A stretch of DNA of 64,000 nt. Origin: Phycisphaerae bacterium. GTDB lineage: Bacteria; Planctomycetota; Phycisphaerae; JAJVII01. The notes below the pieces were generated by a model, which saw only the letters and a list, made by a program, of their open reading frames with translations, was not told the origin of the DNA and ran no database searches. Below are positions 22,377 to 31,089 of this stretch, piece by piece. The translations under genes were made by a program, and so were the position numbers. Where the stretch lies: contig JAJVII010000006.1 in assembly GCA_022072085.1 (NCBI GenBank), forward strand, positions 62,001 to 126,000, in the 5' to 3' direction. Each line of letters starts with the position of its first letter. The stretch's first letter is position 1.

Positions 22377-23555
22377 TCACGCCATCCGCTGCAACGCCAG
22401 CAGGCCGATCTGGCCGCCGAACCCCATGCTCGTGCAGAGCGCCGATCGCAGGTCGGCCGGCATCGGACGGTCGGTCAGCCGAACGCGGCAGTCGTCGTCG
22501 GCCTGTTCGGTCGTGCTCGCGGTCGGCGGATGGATGCCGTGACGCAGCGACTGGATCGCGACGATGGCTTCGGTCAGCCCGGCGGCGCCCAACAGATGGC
22601 CGACGACCGACTTGGCGGCCGTCACCCGCGGGTCGGCGCCGGCGAACGCGGCGGCGACGGCGGCTGACTCCTGGCGGTCGTTGCTCGGGGTTCCGGTTCC
22701 GTGGGCGCAGTAGAGATCGACATGCTCCGGCCGCCAGGCGGCCCGCGACAGCAGCGCCGACAGCAGCCTGGCCAACGTGCGGCCTTGGGGGTCCTGGGCG
22801 GTGAGTCCCGTGGGATCGGCGCCGATCAGCCAGGCCGAGAGTTCCACGAGCGGCCGTCCGACGGCGACGTCGGCTCGCTCGATCGTCACGGCGACGGCGC
22901 CCTCGGCCAGCACGAAGCCGTCGCGGCGTCGGTCGAACGGCCGGCAGCGGTCGGCGGTGAGCACGCCCATGCTGGCGAACGCGCCCAGCAGCAGCGGCAT
23001 GACCGAAGCGTCCGCAACCGTGACCAGCGCCCGGCTGACCTGGCCGTCGCGGATCATCTGGGCCGCCCGGATGAGCGCGTGTGTGCCGGTGGCGCAGGCG
23101 GCGACGGAATTGACCGCCGGTCCGCCGATGCCCAGCCGCCGGCGCAGCAGCGTTCCCGGCGCGCTGGGCCAGGCCAGCGACAAGCCTCCGGGCTCGCCGT
23201 CAAACAACCGATGCAGGTCGCCCTTGCTGGTGGCGGCGGCGGTGCCGGTGGCGGCGTCGGACAGAATTTCACGGGTCCAGCCGGCCTGCCCGATCGCTTC
23301 GGCGCAGGCGACGGCCATCATGGCGGCGCAGCGCGACCGGGCCAGCGACGGATCGTCGTTGGCGACGCGGGCGATGGCGGCTTCGACGGCCGGCGGCACG
23401 ACTCCGGCCTGGGGCGAAGGCAGCCCGGCGTACCGGGGGTCGGTCAGCGGCTTGGCGAACGGCTGGGCCTTCAGGATGCCCCGCCACAGGGCCTCGACGC
23501 CCAGGCCGGCCGGCGTAACGGACCCGCAACCCGTGATGACGATTCGCGATTCCAT
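22377..23555 (-). CDS. Beta-ketoacyl-ACP synthase (KAS II-like)
   Basis: The 392-residue thiolase-fold protein condenses acyl chains with malonyl-ACP. The catalytic triad is visible: Cys in VNSVAACATGTHAL, His in CAHGTGTPSND and His in KSVVGHLLGAAG. The ATG at 23555 gives the usual MESRIVITGCGSVTPAG start; a longer frame to 23693 is rejected because it lacks family similarity. It stands alone without other fab genes. A role in a special lipid or polyketide rather than bulk fatty-acid synthesis is possible. Its 3' end borders the mobile region. Confidence 0.85.
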   Translation of the reverse strand: MESRIVITGCGSVTPAGLGVEALWRGILKAQPFAKPLTDPRYAGLPSPQAGVVPPAVEAAIARVANDDPSLARSRCAAMMAVACAEAIGQAGWTREILSDAATGTAAATSKGDLHRLFDGEPGGLSLAWPSAPGTLLRRRLGIGGPAVNSVAACATGTHALIRAAQMIRDGQVSRALVTVADASVMPLLLGAFASMGVLTADRCRPFDRRRDGFVLAEGAVAVTIERADVAVGRPLVELSAWLIGADPTGLTAQDPQGRTLARLLSALLSRAAWRPEHVDLYCAHGTGTPSNDRQESAAVAAAFAGADPRVTAAKSVVGHLLGAAGLTEAIVAIQSLRHGIHPPTASTTEQADDDCRVRLTDRPMPADLRSALCTSMGFGGQIGLLALQRMA

Positions 23556-23650
23556 GCGGAGGTAGCTTAGCAATTGGCGCGGCGGTGAGAAGAGGCATCC
23601 GGCCGCGGGTGCGACATGCAATTGCGAGCGTGCCGCCCTATAATGCCCGC

Positions 23651-24121
23651 ATGAGCGAACTGCACCCGACCAACCAGGCGTTGCTCGTGGCACTGGACAA
23701 CCAGGCGGCCCGGACCCGACATGCGCTGGCGGACCTGCCGCAGGCGATCTACGAGGCCGCCCCCGGCGGCGACTGCAATTCGATCCGCAAGATCGGCGAG
23801 CACCTGCTCAAGCTGCGGCAGTTCCAGCTCAAGCTGCTGGAGTCGCCGCTGGCAGCCGACGTGCCGCCGCTTGACGAGGCGGCCACCCCTGCCCGACTGA
23901 CGGCGGCGCTGGACAAGGGCGAGGCCCTCGTGCGCGAGGCGATCGCCGGGCACGACCCAGCCGACTGGCATCGCACGCCGCCGGCGCCCCGCGAGGGGCC
24001 GTGGGGCGGTGAGCCGACGATCCGGCGGCTGATCCGCCCGCTGAACGATTTCACCAATCACATCGGCGGGATCCGGGCGATCCGCCGAATCCTCGGCTCG
24101 CCGGCCGAGAAGACGCAATGA
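23651..24121 (+). CDS. DinB-like four-helix protein (putative)
   Basis: The 156-residue, largely helical protein has [20 protein letters not shown], like the first metal-histidine helix of the DinB/YfiT superfamily, and ends [16 protein letters not shown] with a second histidine region. Many family members are metal-dependent transferases acting on thiols. It is divergent from the synthase gene, and its stop overlaps a possible upstream ATG of bioB, so it may be cotranscribed with bioB. The function is not determined. Confidence 0.5.
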   Translation: MSELHPTNQALLVALDNQAARTRHALADLPQAIYEAAPGGDCNSIRKIGEHLLKLRQFQLKLLESPLAADVPPLDEAATPARLTAALDKGEALVREAIAGHDPADWHRTPPAPREGPWGGEPTIRRLIRPLNDFTNHIGGIRAIRRILGSPAEKTQ

Positions 24122-24168
24122 CCGCGCCGCCGGCGGATGCCCTGGCCTGTTGCTTTGAAGGAACCCGA

Positions 24169-25161
24169 ATGAGCATTCAATTGCGTCACGACTGGACGCT
24201 GGACGAGATACGCGCGATACACGAGCTGCCCCTGATGGAACTGGTCCACCGGGCCCAGGGCGTGCACCGCCAGGCCTGGGGCGAGCCGGAGGTGCAGCTC
24301 TGCGCCCTGCTGTCGATCAAGACCGGCGGCTGCCCGGAGGACTGCGGCTACTGCGCCCAGTCGGTCCACCACAAGACCGAGCTGAAGGCCGAGAAGTTGA
24401 TGGGGCCCGAGGAGATTCTGGCCGAGGCGCGGATCGCCCGCGACCAGGGGGCGACGCGGTTCTGCATGGGGGCCGCGTGGCGCGACGCGCCCGAGGGCTC
24501 GCGGTTTGAGCAGGTGCTGGCGGCCATCCGCGGCGTGCGCGAACTGGGCATGGAGGCGTGCGTCACGCTCGGCATGCTGACGCAGGAGCAGGCGGACCGG
24601 CTGGCCGAAGCCGGCCTGACCAGCTACAACCACAACCTGGACACCGGCGAGAGCTACTACGGGCGGATCGTTTCGACGCACACCTACGCCGATCGACAGG
24701 CAACGCTGGAGCGCGTCCGCAAGGCCGGCATCCAGATCTGCTGCGGCGGGATCATCGGCATGGGCGAGAAGCCCGAGCACCGCTGGGAACTGCTGCGGAC
24801 GCTGGCGGCCCATCGCCCGCACCCCGAGAGCGTGCCGATCAACGCCCTGGTGCCGATCGCGGGCACACCGCTGGCCGATCAGCCGCCGACCTCGACGGTC
24901 GAGATGGTGCGGATGATCGCTACGGCCCGTATCCTGATGCCGCGGTCGCGGGTCCGGTTGGCGGCCGGGCGGCTGATGATGAGCGACGAGGCCCAACTAC
25001 TCTGTTTTCTGGCCGGGGCCAACTCGATCTTCTTCGGCGACCGGTTGCTGACGACGGGCAATCCGAACTTCGACGCGGACAAGTCGCTGCTGGCCGAGGC
25101 CGGCCTGCGCCCGTCGGCCCCCCATGCCTGGCAGCCCGGAGCCGCGGTTGCAGACGACTGA
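24169..25161 (+). CDS. bioB: Biotin synthase
   Basis: This radical-SAM enzyme inserts sulfur into dethiobiotin. The 330-residue protein has the [4Fe-4S] motif CPEDCGYC near residue 54, preceded by LLSIKTGG. It also has [25 protein letters not shown] and the C-terminal [16 protein letters not shown], all typical BioB blocks. The ATG follows GAAGGA and gives an E. coli-like start ([20 protein letters not shown]). An upstream ATG at 24118 overlapping the previous stop would add 17 residues. No other bio gene is present. Confidence 0.95.
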   Translation: MSIQLRHDWTLDEIRAIHELPLMELVHRAQGVHRQAWGEPEVQLCALLSIKTGGCPEDCGYCAQSVHHKTELKAEKLMGPEEILAEARIARDQGATRFCMGAAWRDAPEGSRFEQVLAAIRGVRELGMEACVTLGMLTQEQADRLAEAGLTSYNHNLDTGESYYGRIVSTHTYADRQATLERVRKAGIQICCGGIIGMGEKPEHRWELLRTLAAHRPHPESVPINALVPIAGTPLADQPPTSTVEMVRMIATARILMPRSRVRLAAGRLMMSDEAQLLCFLAGANSIFFGDRLLTTGNPNFDADKSLLAEAGLRPSAPHAWQPGAAVADD

Positions 25162-25183
25162 CCCCCCCCTGCCCCAGCGCACG

Positions 25184-25230
25184 AAAAAAGCCGCGGCGTC
25201 CCGCAGTCGGGCGGCCGCGGCTCTTGTTTT
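25184..25230. terminator. Bidirectional terminator between bioB and a convergent gene
   Basis: AGCCGCGG (25189) pairs with CCGCGGCT (25215-25222). A run of A precedes the stem and CTTGTTTT follows, so it can serve both bioB and the minus-strand gene ending at 25254. Confidence 0.75.
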
Positions 25231-25253
25231 CAGTCGCTGTCGCGCGGACGCGA

Positions 25254-25544
25254 TTACGGCAGCTTCTCCAGGTCGAAGACGGCCTCGACGTCGATCCGCT
25301 TGCGGGCGGGGTCGGCTTTGTAGGCGACCATCTTCTGGGCGGCCACGTCGATGACGATCACGTTGTCGTTGCCGCCGCGGATGGACCTGGCCACCAGCAC
25401 GGCGTAGTCGCCCTGGCGGTCGAGGGGGCCGGTGGCCTGTGCCGATCGGACCGGCAGGTAGTTGAGCACCAGCAGAGCCGAGAGCATCAGGACAGCCGTC
25501 AGCGTCAGAACGATGATGGCCGTCGTCAGTGACTTGCTATTCAT
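25254..25544 (-). CDS. Small membrane-anchored protein, paralogue 1
   Basis: The 96-residue protein has one N-terminal membrane segment (TAIIVLTLTAVLMLSALLVL) and a small exported domain. That domain contains YAVLVARSIRGGNDNVIVIDVAAQKMVAYKAD. It resembles the next gene in layout and in the [YF]AVV.A....DNV.VI pattern, suggesting a tandem duplication. Neither has a known function. The repeated 'value plus unit' beta pattern is reminiscent of propeller blades, but this is only an impression. Confidence 0.6.
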   Translation of the reverse strand: MNSKSLTTAIIVLTLTAVLMLSALLVLNYLPVRSAQATGPLDRQGDYAVLVARSIRGGNDNVIVIDVAAQKMVAYKADPARKRIDVEAVFDLEKLP

Positions 25545-25609
25545 CTTGCGATCTCCTGTTCACGGTTGCGTGAATCGACGAACCCGAGGATATCCGTGCG
25601 GCGCCCAGG

Positions 25610-25900
25610 CTAGCGGTTGCCGCGGATGTCCTTCAGCAGGTTGCGGGTATCCATGAGGGTCAGCGTCTTGCCGGCGCCCTGGGGCATCCGCAACACGGAA
25701 AGCTGCCGGGTCTTCAGGTTGATGACCCAGACCACGTCCTCGTTGTTGTCGATGGCAGCGGTGACCACGGCGAAATTGTTTCCGCCGCCGACGACCTGTG
25801 CATCGGCCTGGCGAGGCGGCTCGATCTTCAGGACCACGGCGGTCAGCAGCACCAGATTGGCCAGCACCAGCGCGATCAGCAGAACATGCTTGACGCTCAT
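25610..25900 (-). CDS. Small membrane-anchored protein, paralogue 2
   Basis: The 96-residue protein has the same plan as its neighbour: an N-terminal membrane helix (VLLIALVLANLVLLTAVVL), a short linker, then FAVVTAAIDNNEDVVWVINLKTRQLSVLRM. The gap between the two genes is 65 bp, so they may be one transcript, reading from 25953 leftward. No family is recognised. Confidence 0.6.
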   Translation of the reverse strand: MSVKHVLLIALVLANLVLLTAVVLKIEPPRQADAQVVGGGNNFAVVTAAIDNNEDVVWVINLKTRQLSVLRMPQGAGKTLTLMDTRNLLKDIRGNR

Positions 25901-25952
25901 ACCGGTTCCTCCGTCCAGATGGGGTTGGTTCCGAGCAATGTATAAGATCGTA

Positions 25953-26138
25953 TCAGTCCAGATGCGATCGCTTCGACTTCTTGAAACTCACCAGCACGAT
26001 CAGGACCAGCATGGCCACCGCGAGAATCCAGGTCACCGCGAGGTTGCCGGACACCTCGACGTTCTGGTTGGCCTTCACTGCGTCTTCAAGCAGCCGAACC
26101 TGCTCCGTCTGCGCCAACAGACTGTAAAGCGTTATCAT
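25953..26138 (-). CDS. Small membrane protein (61 aa)
   Basis: The frame begins MITLYSLLAQTEQVRLLEDAVKANQNVEVSG and has one C-terminal membrane helix (LAVTWILAVAMLVLIVLVSF) with a lysine-rich tail. It precedes the two paralogous membrane proteins on the same strand. The function is unknown. Confidence 0.5.
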   Translation of the reverse strand: MITLYSLLAQTEQVRLLEDAVKANQNVEVSGNLAVTWILAVAMLVLIVLVSFKKSKRSHLD

Positions 26139-26226
26139 TCCAGTAGATCGCCTTATGCTGCAACCTGTCCTCGGCCTGTTGTTGTATTATAAGACACCGC
26201 CGGGGGCTGTAAAGTGGGGGCGCGAA

Positions 26227-26739
26227 TCAGAAAAAACGATCTACCGATTTCAGTTCCCCCCTGAAGACCTTTGACGGCACCGAGACCGTCCCCCACCGCC
26301 GGCTGCGGTCGCGCAGTTGGCTGGCGTACCACGCGACGGTCGTTGCCCCCATCACATAGGTCCGCCCGCGGAACTCGTGCCGCAGGCCGGCAAACGGCAG
26401 GCCCAGTTCCGGCTCGGTCAGCCAGTAGACGAACACCAGCAGCCCCGCGAAACTGTCGCCGAAGACCCGGGCCCACTGCGACAGGCCGACGATGTCCTCG
26501 CGCGTGGTCCAGTTCTCCAGGTGCCCGCGGCTGGACGCCGACGGCAGGGAAAGCTTGCGGCCCTTCACGTCCACCAGCCAGTTCGTCGGGCCGTCGCCGT
26601 AGACCAGGAAGTCGAAGCTCTTGATCTGGGCCCCGCCGAAGACGGCTTTCTTGGCATCGTCCACGGCGATGTATGGTCGGCCGACGCTTCGGAGGTAGTC
26701 CTCGAACGCGGCCTCGTAGTGAATGTGTCGCTGACTCAT
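26227..26739 (-). CDS. HYExAFE family protein
   Basis: The 170-residue soluble protein begins MSQRHIHYEAAFEDYLRS, the HYExAFE signature, followed by FDFLVYG and WLVDVKGRK. The D...DVKGRK order resembles a PD-(D/E)xK nuclease-type core, which is an inference. This family is, to my knowledge, concentrated in planctomycetes. The start codon overlaps the stop of hisS (ATGA), so it is translationally coupled to a tRNA synthetase gene. The function is not established. Confidence 0.75.
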   Translation of the reverse strand: MSQRHIHYEAAFEDYLRSVGRPYIAVDDAKKAVFGGAQIKSFDFLVYGDGPTNWLVDVKGRKLSLPSASSRGHLENWTTREDIVGLSQWARVFGDSFAGLLVFVYWLTEPELGLPFAGLRHEFRGRTYVMGATTVAWYASQLRDRSRRWGTVSVPSKVFRGELKSVDRFF

Positions 26740-28040
26740 TGGGTCACGGGTTGCGACGGATTGTCCAGCAGCGACGAGAGCGGGATCGTCGCCTGCACCC
26801 CGGCGGCCAGATCCTTGACCGCAACCCGCCCCTGGGCCAACTCATCGCCCAGCACGATCACACGGCGAGCGTTGGCGGCGGCGGCCTGCTTGAACTGCTT
26901 GCTCACGCTGCTGCGGCGGTAGCTGTAGGTGGCCGACACGCCGCGAGCCCGAAGTTCCCTGGCCAGCTTGAGCAGACGCCCGAACAGCTTCTCGTCGGCG
27001 TCGATCAGGAAGTAATCCACGCCGACGGTCGCATCAGCCAACAGGCCCTTCTCCTGGAGCAGGTCGGCCAACACGACGTCGCCCATGCCGAACCCGACAG
27101 CCGGTATCTTCGGGCCGCCCAGCACTTCGAGCAGGTTGTCGTAGCGCCCGCCGCCGGCGACGGCCCGCATCGTGGCCGCCCGGTCGAAGACCTCGAAGAC
27201 CGGGCCGGTATAGTAGGCCAGCCCGCGGACCACGCCCAGGTCGAACCCGCACCAGTCGCTCAGGCCCATCTCGCCGAGTAGACGGAACAGACCGAGCAGG
27301 TCTGCTTTCTCGGCTTCGCTGCGTTCGCCCTGGCTGGGCAACGCGTCCAGGTCGGTGCAGCCGGTCATCTCGAAGATGCTTGCGACCAGGGCGTCGTTGC
27401 CGGGAAGCTTCTCGGCCAACATGGCCCGGAATTTCTCCAGATCGACCTTCCGCCGCTTGTCGATGACGCCGTAGAGCGTCTCCAGGTCGCCGTCGGGAAT
27501 GCCCAGGTCGGCCAGCAGTGACGCCAGCAGCGGCCGGCTGGATATCTTCACCACGACGTCGGCGGGGCCCAGGCCCAGTTCGCGCAGCACGTCGACGGCC
27601 ACGCCGATGACCTCGGCGTCGGCGACGCGTTCCTCGGCGCCGACTACGTCGATGTTCCACTGGAAGAACTCGCGGAGGCGGCCCTTCTGCGGGCGCTCGC
27701 CGCGCCACATACGCGGGATGCTGAACCATTTGACGGGCATACGCAGCGAGCGGGCCCGCTGGTTGATCATGCGGGCCAGGGACGGCGTCAGTTCCGGGCG
27801 CAGGGCGTAGCGCGCGTCGCCCTCGCCGCTTTCGCCGCGTCCGCTGACGGTGAACAGTTCGTTGACGATCTCCTGGCCGCTCTTGGCGGTGTAGAGTTCC
27901 AGCGTCTCGAAGGCGGGCCCCTCGATTTCCTCGAAGCCGGCGCGCAGCGAGACCCGCCGCCAGGCATCGAAGATGCGGTTGAGCCGGGCCATCTCAGCCG
28001 GGTAGAAATCGCGGGTGCCGCGGGGCGCCTGGATTGCCAT
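26736..28040 (-). CDS. hisS: Histidyl-tRNA synthetase
   Basis: The 434-residue class II synthetase charges tRNA-His. It starts with APRGTRDFYP (the usual PRGTRD motif) and carries motif 2 RMWRGERPQKGRLREFFQWNIDVVG. The histidine-specific block is LVRGLAYYTG-like (VVRGLAYYTGPVFEVF), followed by motif 3 AVGFGMGDVVLADLL. The C-terminal anticodon-binding domain follows. It lies upstream of, and overlaps, the HYExAFE gene. Confidence 0.94.
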   Translation of the reverse strand: MAIQAPRGTRDFYPAEMARLNRIFDAWRRVSLRAGFEEIEGPAFETLELYTAKSGQEIVNELFTVSGRGESGEGDARYALRPELTPSLARMINQRARSLRMPVKWFSIPRMWRGERPQKGRLREFFQWNIDVVGAEERVADAEVIGVAVDVLRELGLGPADVVVKISSRPLLASLLADLGIPDGDLETLYGVIDKRRKVDLEKFRAMLAEKLPGNDALVASIFEMTGCTDLDALPSQGERSEAEKADLLGLFRLLGEMGLSDWCGFDLGVVRGLAYYTGPVFEVFDRAATMRAVAGGGRYDNLLEVLGGPKIPAVGFGMGDVVLADLLQEKGLLADATVGVDYFLIDADEKLFGRLLKLARELRARGVSATYSYRRSSVSKQFKQAAAANARRVIVLGDELAQGRVAVKDLAAGVQATIPLSSLLDNPSQPVTQ

Positions 28041-28097
28041 CGGAGTCTGCCTTCAAGAAGAACGGATTGCGGCTGCCCGTGCTGCGCGTGCTGCCCG

Positions 28098-28901
28098 TCA
28101 CGGGGTGCGGAATCGAGCGCCGCTGATGTGGACCTTGCCGGTCTTCGCGTCCACCAGGTGCATCTCGGCTGCCGTCGTCCCGCCGCGATTGATCTGCGAA
28201 TACAGCGGCAGAGTCGATACGGTGTACTCGCCCTTGTCATCGGGTCCTTCGACAGTGTAGCCGGGCTGGTCGGCCGCCTGGCCGGGCAGGCCTGACTTGA
28301 CGATCTTGCTGACGCGCTTTCCGTCGTCGGCGAGGATCCACAATTCACTCTTGGCCCAGTCCGGTTCGATGCCGGCGCCGCCGACGTGTGGAATCTGGAC
28401 GCGGCTCTGGTAGACGATCAGCGTGATCGACGCCGACGCCAGCCGGTCGTCCGGCGCATCGCTGCTGAACTCCTTGTGCTCGATCGTGCCGTTGATCATC
28501 TGGACGTCCATCTCGCCGCGGGTGCGATAGCCGGTGGCTGTGACCACGCAGCCGTCCTGCGAACCGGGCTGGGCGAACTCCACTTTCTGGATGTAGTTGG
28601 CATACTCGCGGCTGGCCTCCACGACGACCTTGCCGGTCGGGAGGTCGAGGATCATGTAGTTGTCCATGCCATAGACCAGGCCCTGCATGGATTTCTGGGC
28701 CACGAGGAACTGAAGGCGAACGGGCTCGCCGACATGGACATACTGCGGGCCGGGCCTGAACTGGCCGGGATCGTCGCTGCTGCTGTCGGCGTCGAGCCAT
28801 GCCTTGTAGGTGCAGCCGTCCAGGCTCAGGACCGCCAGCAGAGCGGCGGCCCAAAACGACAGCATGCGGATGCCGGCCGAAAACGAGATTCGCGGCTTCA
28901 T
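28098..28901 (-). CDS. Putative lipoprotein of unknown function
   Basis: The 267-residue protein carries a signal peptide ending LAVLSLDGCTY, a usable lipobox. The mature part is beta-rich and lacks known motifs. It has YMILDLPTGKVVVEAS and ELWILADDGKRVSKIV segments that could be strands of a sandwich or propeller. It precedes hisS on the same strand with a 57-bp gap, but a functional link is not evident. Confidence 0.65.
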   Translation of the reverse strand: MKPRISFSAGIRMLSFWAAALLAVLSLDGCTYKAWLDADSSSDDPGQFRPGPQYVHVGEPVRLQFLVAQKSMQGLVYGMDNYMILDLPTGKVVVEASREYANYIQKVEFAQPGSQDGCVVTATGYRTRGEMDVQMINGTIEHKEFSSDAPDDRLASASITLIVYQSRVQIPHVGGAGIEPDWAKSELWILADDGKRVSKIVKSGLPGQAADQPGYTVEGPDDKGEYTVSTLPLYSQINRGGTTAAEMHLVDAKTGKVHISGARFRTP

Positions 28902-29540
28902 GGGATGCCCTCGCGTCGGGTGAAAGACGCATTATAAGTCCAGACCCCGCCAAAGCAAGCGGCCGTGACGCGGTCTCGCGGCTCCCGGACGCGGCCGTCG
29001 CAACCGGGTTTTGCCGCCGCCGCATGTTGCGTCCGGTCAACATGGGCGTGCCCAGATGTTGATTCTCGTAAACACTCTTCCCAGCTTAACGCAAGTCTGC
29101 TCACCCGGTCATCCATTCGTAACTCTCTGGAAACACAGTGCATGTGAGGCTCTCGCGGGAGAAACGCGCGGGCCGGCGGCCGCTGGCACGCAGTTTGCTC
29201 ACATCTATTGGCGTTGGAGATGCCAGTCTCCGACGCCAGTTGTTCTGGTGAGGCAAGAGCAGGAGGTGGACAGTGGGATTCTTTCGCCGAAAGTACCGGA
29301 TTGTGCTGTTGACTCTGGCGACCTTCATCGCTCTCTGCTAGGGAGCGGTACGCCCTCATCAGCCAACCACGAGCCGCTGCAGGCTCCCGTCCTGACCCGC
29401 TGATATCAGCCGCGCGACGGCGCGCCGATACCGACGGATCGGTGTGACGGGGGCCATTTCTTTGCGCAAGCCGGACCCTTGCCTGCGTAGACGACTTCAC
29501 TGCCCCCCTGCCCGACCCCTGCTCCATCAGGCCTTGCTTG
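28902..29540. other. Long intergenic region, mostly without recognisable genes
   Basis: A 639-bp gap holds no convincing conserved gene. The only supported item is a 22-codon frame with a perfect ribosome site at 29273. A 209-residue minus-strand frame across the gap has no signal peptide, domain or codon pattern supporting it. A regulatory RNA could be present, but I see no clear structure. Confidence 0.5.
29273..29341 (+). CDS. Possible hydrophobic micropeptide (22 aa)
   Basis: GTG at 29273 follows AGGAGGTGG, the strongest Shine-Dalgarno sequence seen in the window, and opens a 22-residue frame. It has a basic start (GFFRRKYR) and a hydrophobic tail (IVLLTLATFIALC). It could be a small membrane peptide. 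Nothing similar is known to me. Confidence 0.35.
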   Translation: MGFFRRKYRIVLLTLATFIALC

Positions 29541-30287
29541 CTATGGCTGATCGTATTGCTTTATCGGGCGGACCCAGATGTTGCGGAACCGGACCGGGTC
29601 GCCGTGGTCCTGTAACTCGAGCGGGCCGACGGCCTCGTGCGGCTCATACTGAGCCAGCAGCTTGTGCTTGGTCGGGCCCTGCAACTCCTGGTGGTGGTGC
29701 AGCACCACGCCGTTGTGCATCACGGTCACGTAGGCCGGGCTGACCAGTTTGCCGCCGTCGAACCGCGGTGCCTTCCACAGGATGTCATAGATCTGCCAGC
29801 CGCCGGGCGGGCTGCACACGTTGACCAGCGGCGGGTACTGGCCGTAGATCGCGCCGGTCGTGCCGTCGGGATAGGTCGGGTTGTTGAAGCAGTCCAGCAC
29901 CTGGATTTCGTAGAGCCCCATCAGGAACACGCCGCTGTTGCCGCGGCCCTGGCTGTCGCCGACGACCTCGGCCGGGGCGGCCCACTCGATGTGGAACTGA
30001 GCATCGCCGAACTTCTTCTTCGTGCGGATATTCCCGGTCTTGCGGACGACCTCCATGCAGCCGCCGTCCACCAGTTTCCAGGTCGCAGGCCCGGGCGTCT
30101 TGCAACTCTCCCACTCGTCCAGGTTCCTGCCTTCGAACAGCACAGTCGCGTCCGAAGGCGGCGCGACCGGGGCGATCCTGGGCAAGCTCGTCGGCGAGAT
30201 GATCCGCGGCTGCGGCCGCTCGCCGTCATGCACGTGCCACTTGCTGCCGGGAATGATCGGCGTGTCCTGGTAACCGAAACCTGCCAT
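29541..30287 (-). CDS. DUF1080 (3-keto-disaccharide hydrolase-type) protein
   Basis: The 248-residue protein has the jelly-roll of the DUF1080 family. It carries TVLFEGRNLDEWES, WKLVDGGCMEVV, FGDAQFHIEWAAP, GNSGVFLMGLYEIQVLD and the C-terminal PLELQDHGDPVRFRNIWVRPI. Family members cleave 3-keto-glycosides or bind glycans and are very abundant in planctomycetes. No signal peptide is seen, which is unusual because most are secreted. The ATG at 30287 lies six bases from AAGGAG; longer in-frame starts are rejected. Confidence 0.88.
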   Translation of the reverse strand: MAGFGYQDTPIIPGSKWHVHDGERPQPRIISPTSLPRIAPVAPPSDATVLFEGRNLDEWESCKTPGPATWKLVDGGCMEVVRKTGNIRTKKKFGDAQFHIEWAAPAEVVGDSQGRGNSGVFLMGLYEIQVLDCFNNPTYPDGTTGAIYGQYPPLVNVCSPPGGWQIYDILWKAPRFDGGKLVSPAYVTVMHNGVVLHHHQELQGPTKHKLLAQYEPHEAVGPLELQDHGDPVRFRNIWVRPIKQYDQP

Positions 30288-30420
30288 CGACATCTCCTTT
30301 GGTGTATGCACGGGCCCAACCGGGCCGAGAATAGTTTCCTGCTCGCCGCGTTCGTCGGCGGTCGCGACAGCTTCCAACTCCAACGGCCTCTCGTCAAGCC
30401 CCAATCGTCGGCCGCCGGCG

Positions 30421-31065
30421 CTATCCAACGTCCGCCGTTGCGCTGATCTTCATGGCCTGCTCGACGGTCATGTCCACGTCCTGGACCTGCGACGGGTCCA
30501 CGTAGATCGTGAACCCGCCGAGCTGGTAGCTCATCGGCAGATAGACGGCCACACGCCCGGCGTCGGGGTTCGACTCCAGGATGGCCGGGCTGCCGCGATG
30601 TTCGCCGATCAGCCCGCGCGGACGCTCGTTGGTCAGGATGCCCAGCATGCGGATCTGCCCGCCGGCAAGCGTGACCTTCACGACGCGGCCCATCTGCTCC
30701 TTGTCGCCGCCGCCGAAGAACTTGAGCAGGTCGCGGATGCCTTCGTAGAGGCTGTAGATCAGCGGCACCTTCGCCAGTGCCCACTCGCCCAGCCTGACCA
30801 GGCTCTTGAACAGGAACAGCCGCGTCAGCAGTCCGACCGCGTAGATCGCCGCCAGCACCAGCAGCAGCCCCAGAATCAGCGGCAGGTCCCGGCCTTCCGG
30901 CAGCACCTTGTTGACGAGGCCGCCGATCCACGCACCCGTCAGGACCAGCGTCGCGATCGTGATCGCGAACGGGACGACCACGGTTGCGCCAGCCAGGAAT
31001 ATCTTGACCTGTCGCCGGGCGAAGGACTCATCCTCTCGGCCGGTTCGCTTCTTCGGCTCTGCCAT
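30421..31065 (-). CDS. DUF502 family membrane protein
   Basis: The 214-residue protein has two membrane helices near residues 25-50 and 60-85. It carries the DUF502 core: VPLIYSLYEGIRDLLKFF, VVKVTLAGGQIRMLGILTN and VAVYLPMSYQLGGFTIYV. DUF502 proteins are widespread membrane proteins of uncertain function. It lies 24 bp downstream of priA on the same strand and may be cotranscribed with it. Confidence 0.8.
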   Translation of the reverse strand: MAEPKKRTGREDESFARRQVKIFLAGATVVVPFAITIATLVLTGAWIGGLVNKVLPEGRDLPLILGLLLVLAAIYAVGLLTRLFLFKSLVRLGEWALAKVPLIYSLYEGIRDLLKFFGGGDKEQMGRVVKVTLAGGQIRMLGILTNERPRGLIGEHRGSPAILESNPDAGRVAVYLPMSYQLGGFTIYVDPSQVQDVDMTVEQAMKISATADVG

Positions 31066-31089
31066 GGGCTGCTCCTTCGTCCGGGCCCG

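Noticed and set aside
28898-29527. A 209-codon minus-strand frame in the gene-free gap
   Set aside because: No domain, signal or ribosome site and a composition like shadow frames; kept as intergenic.
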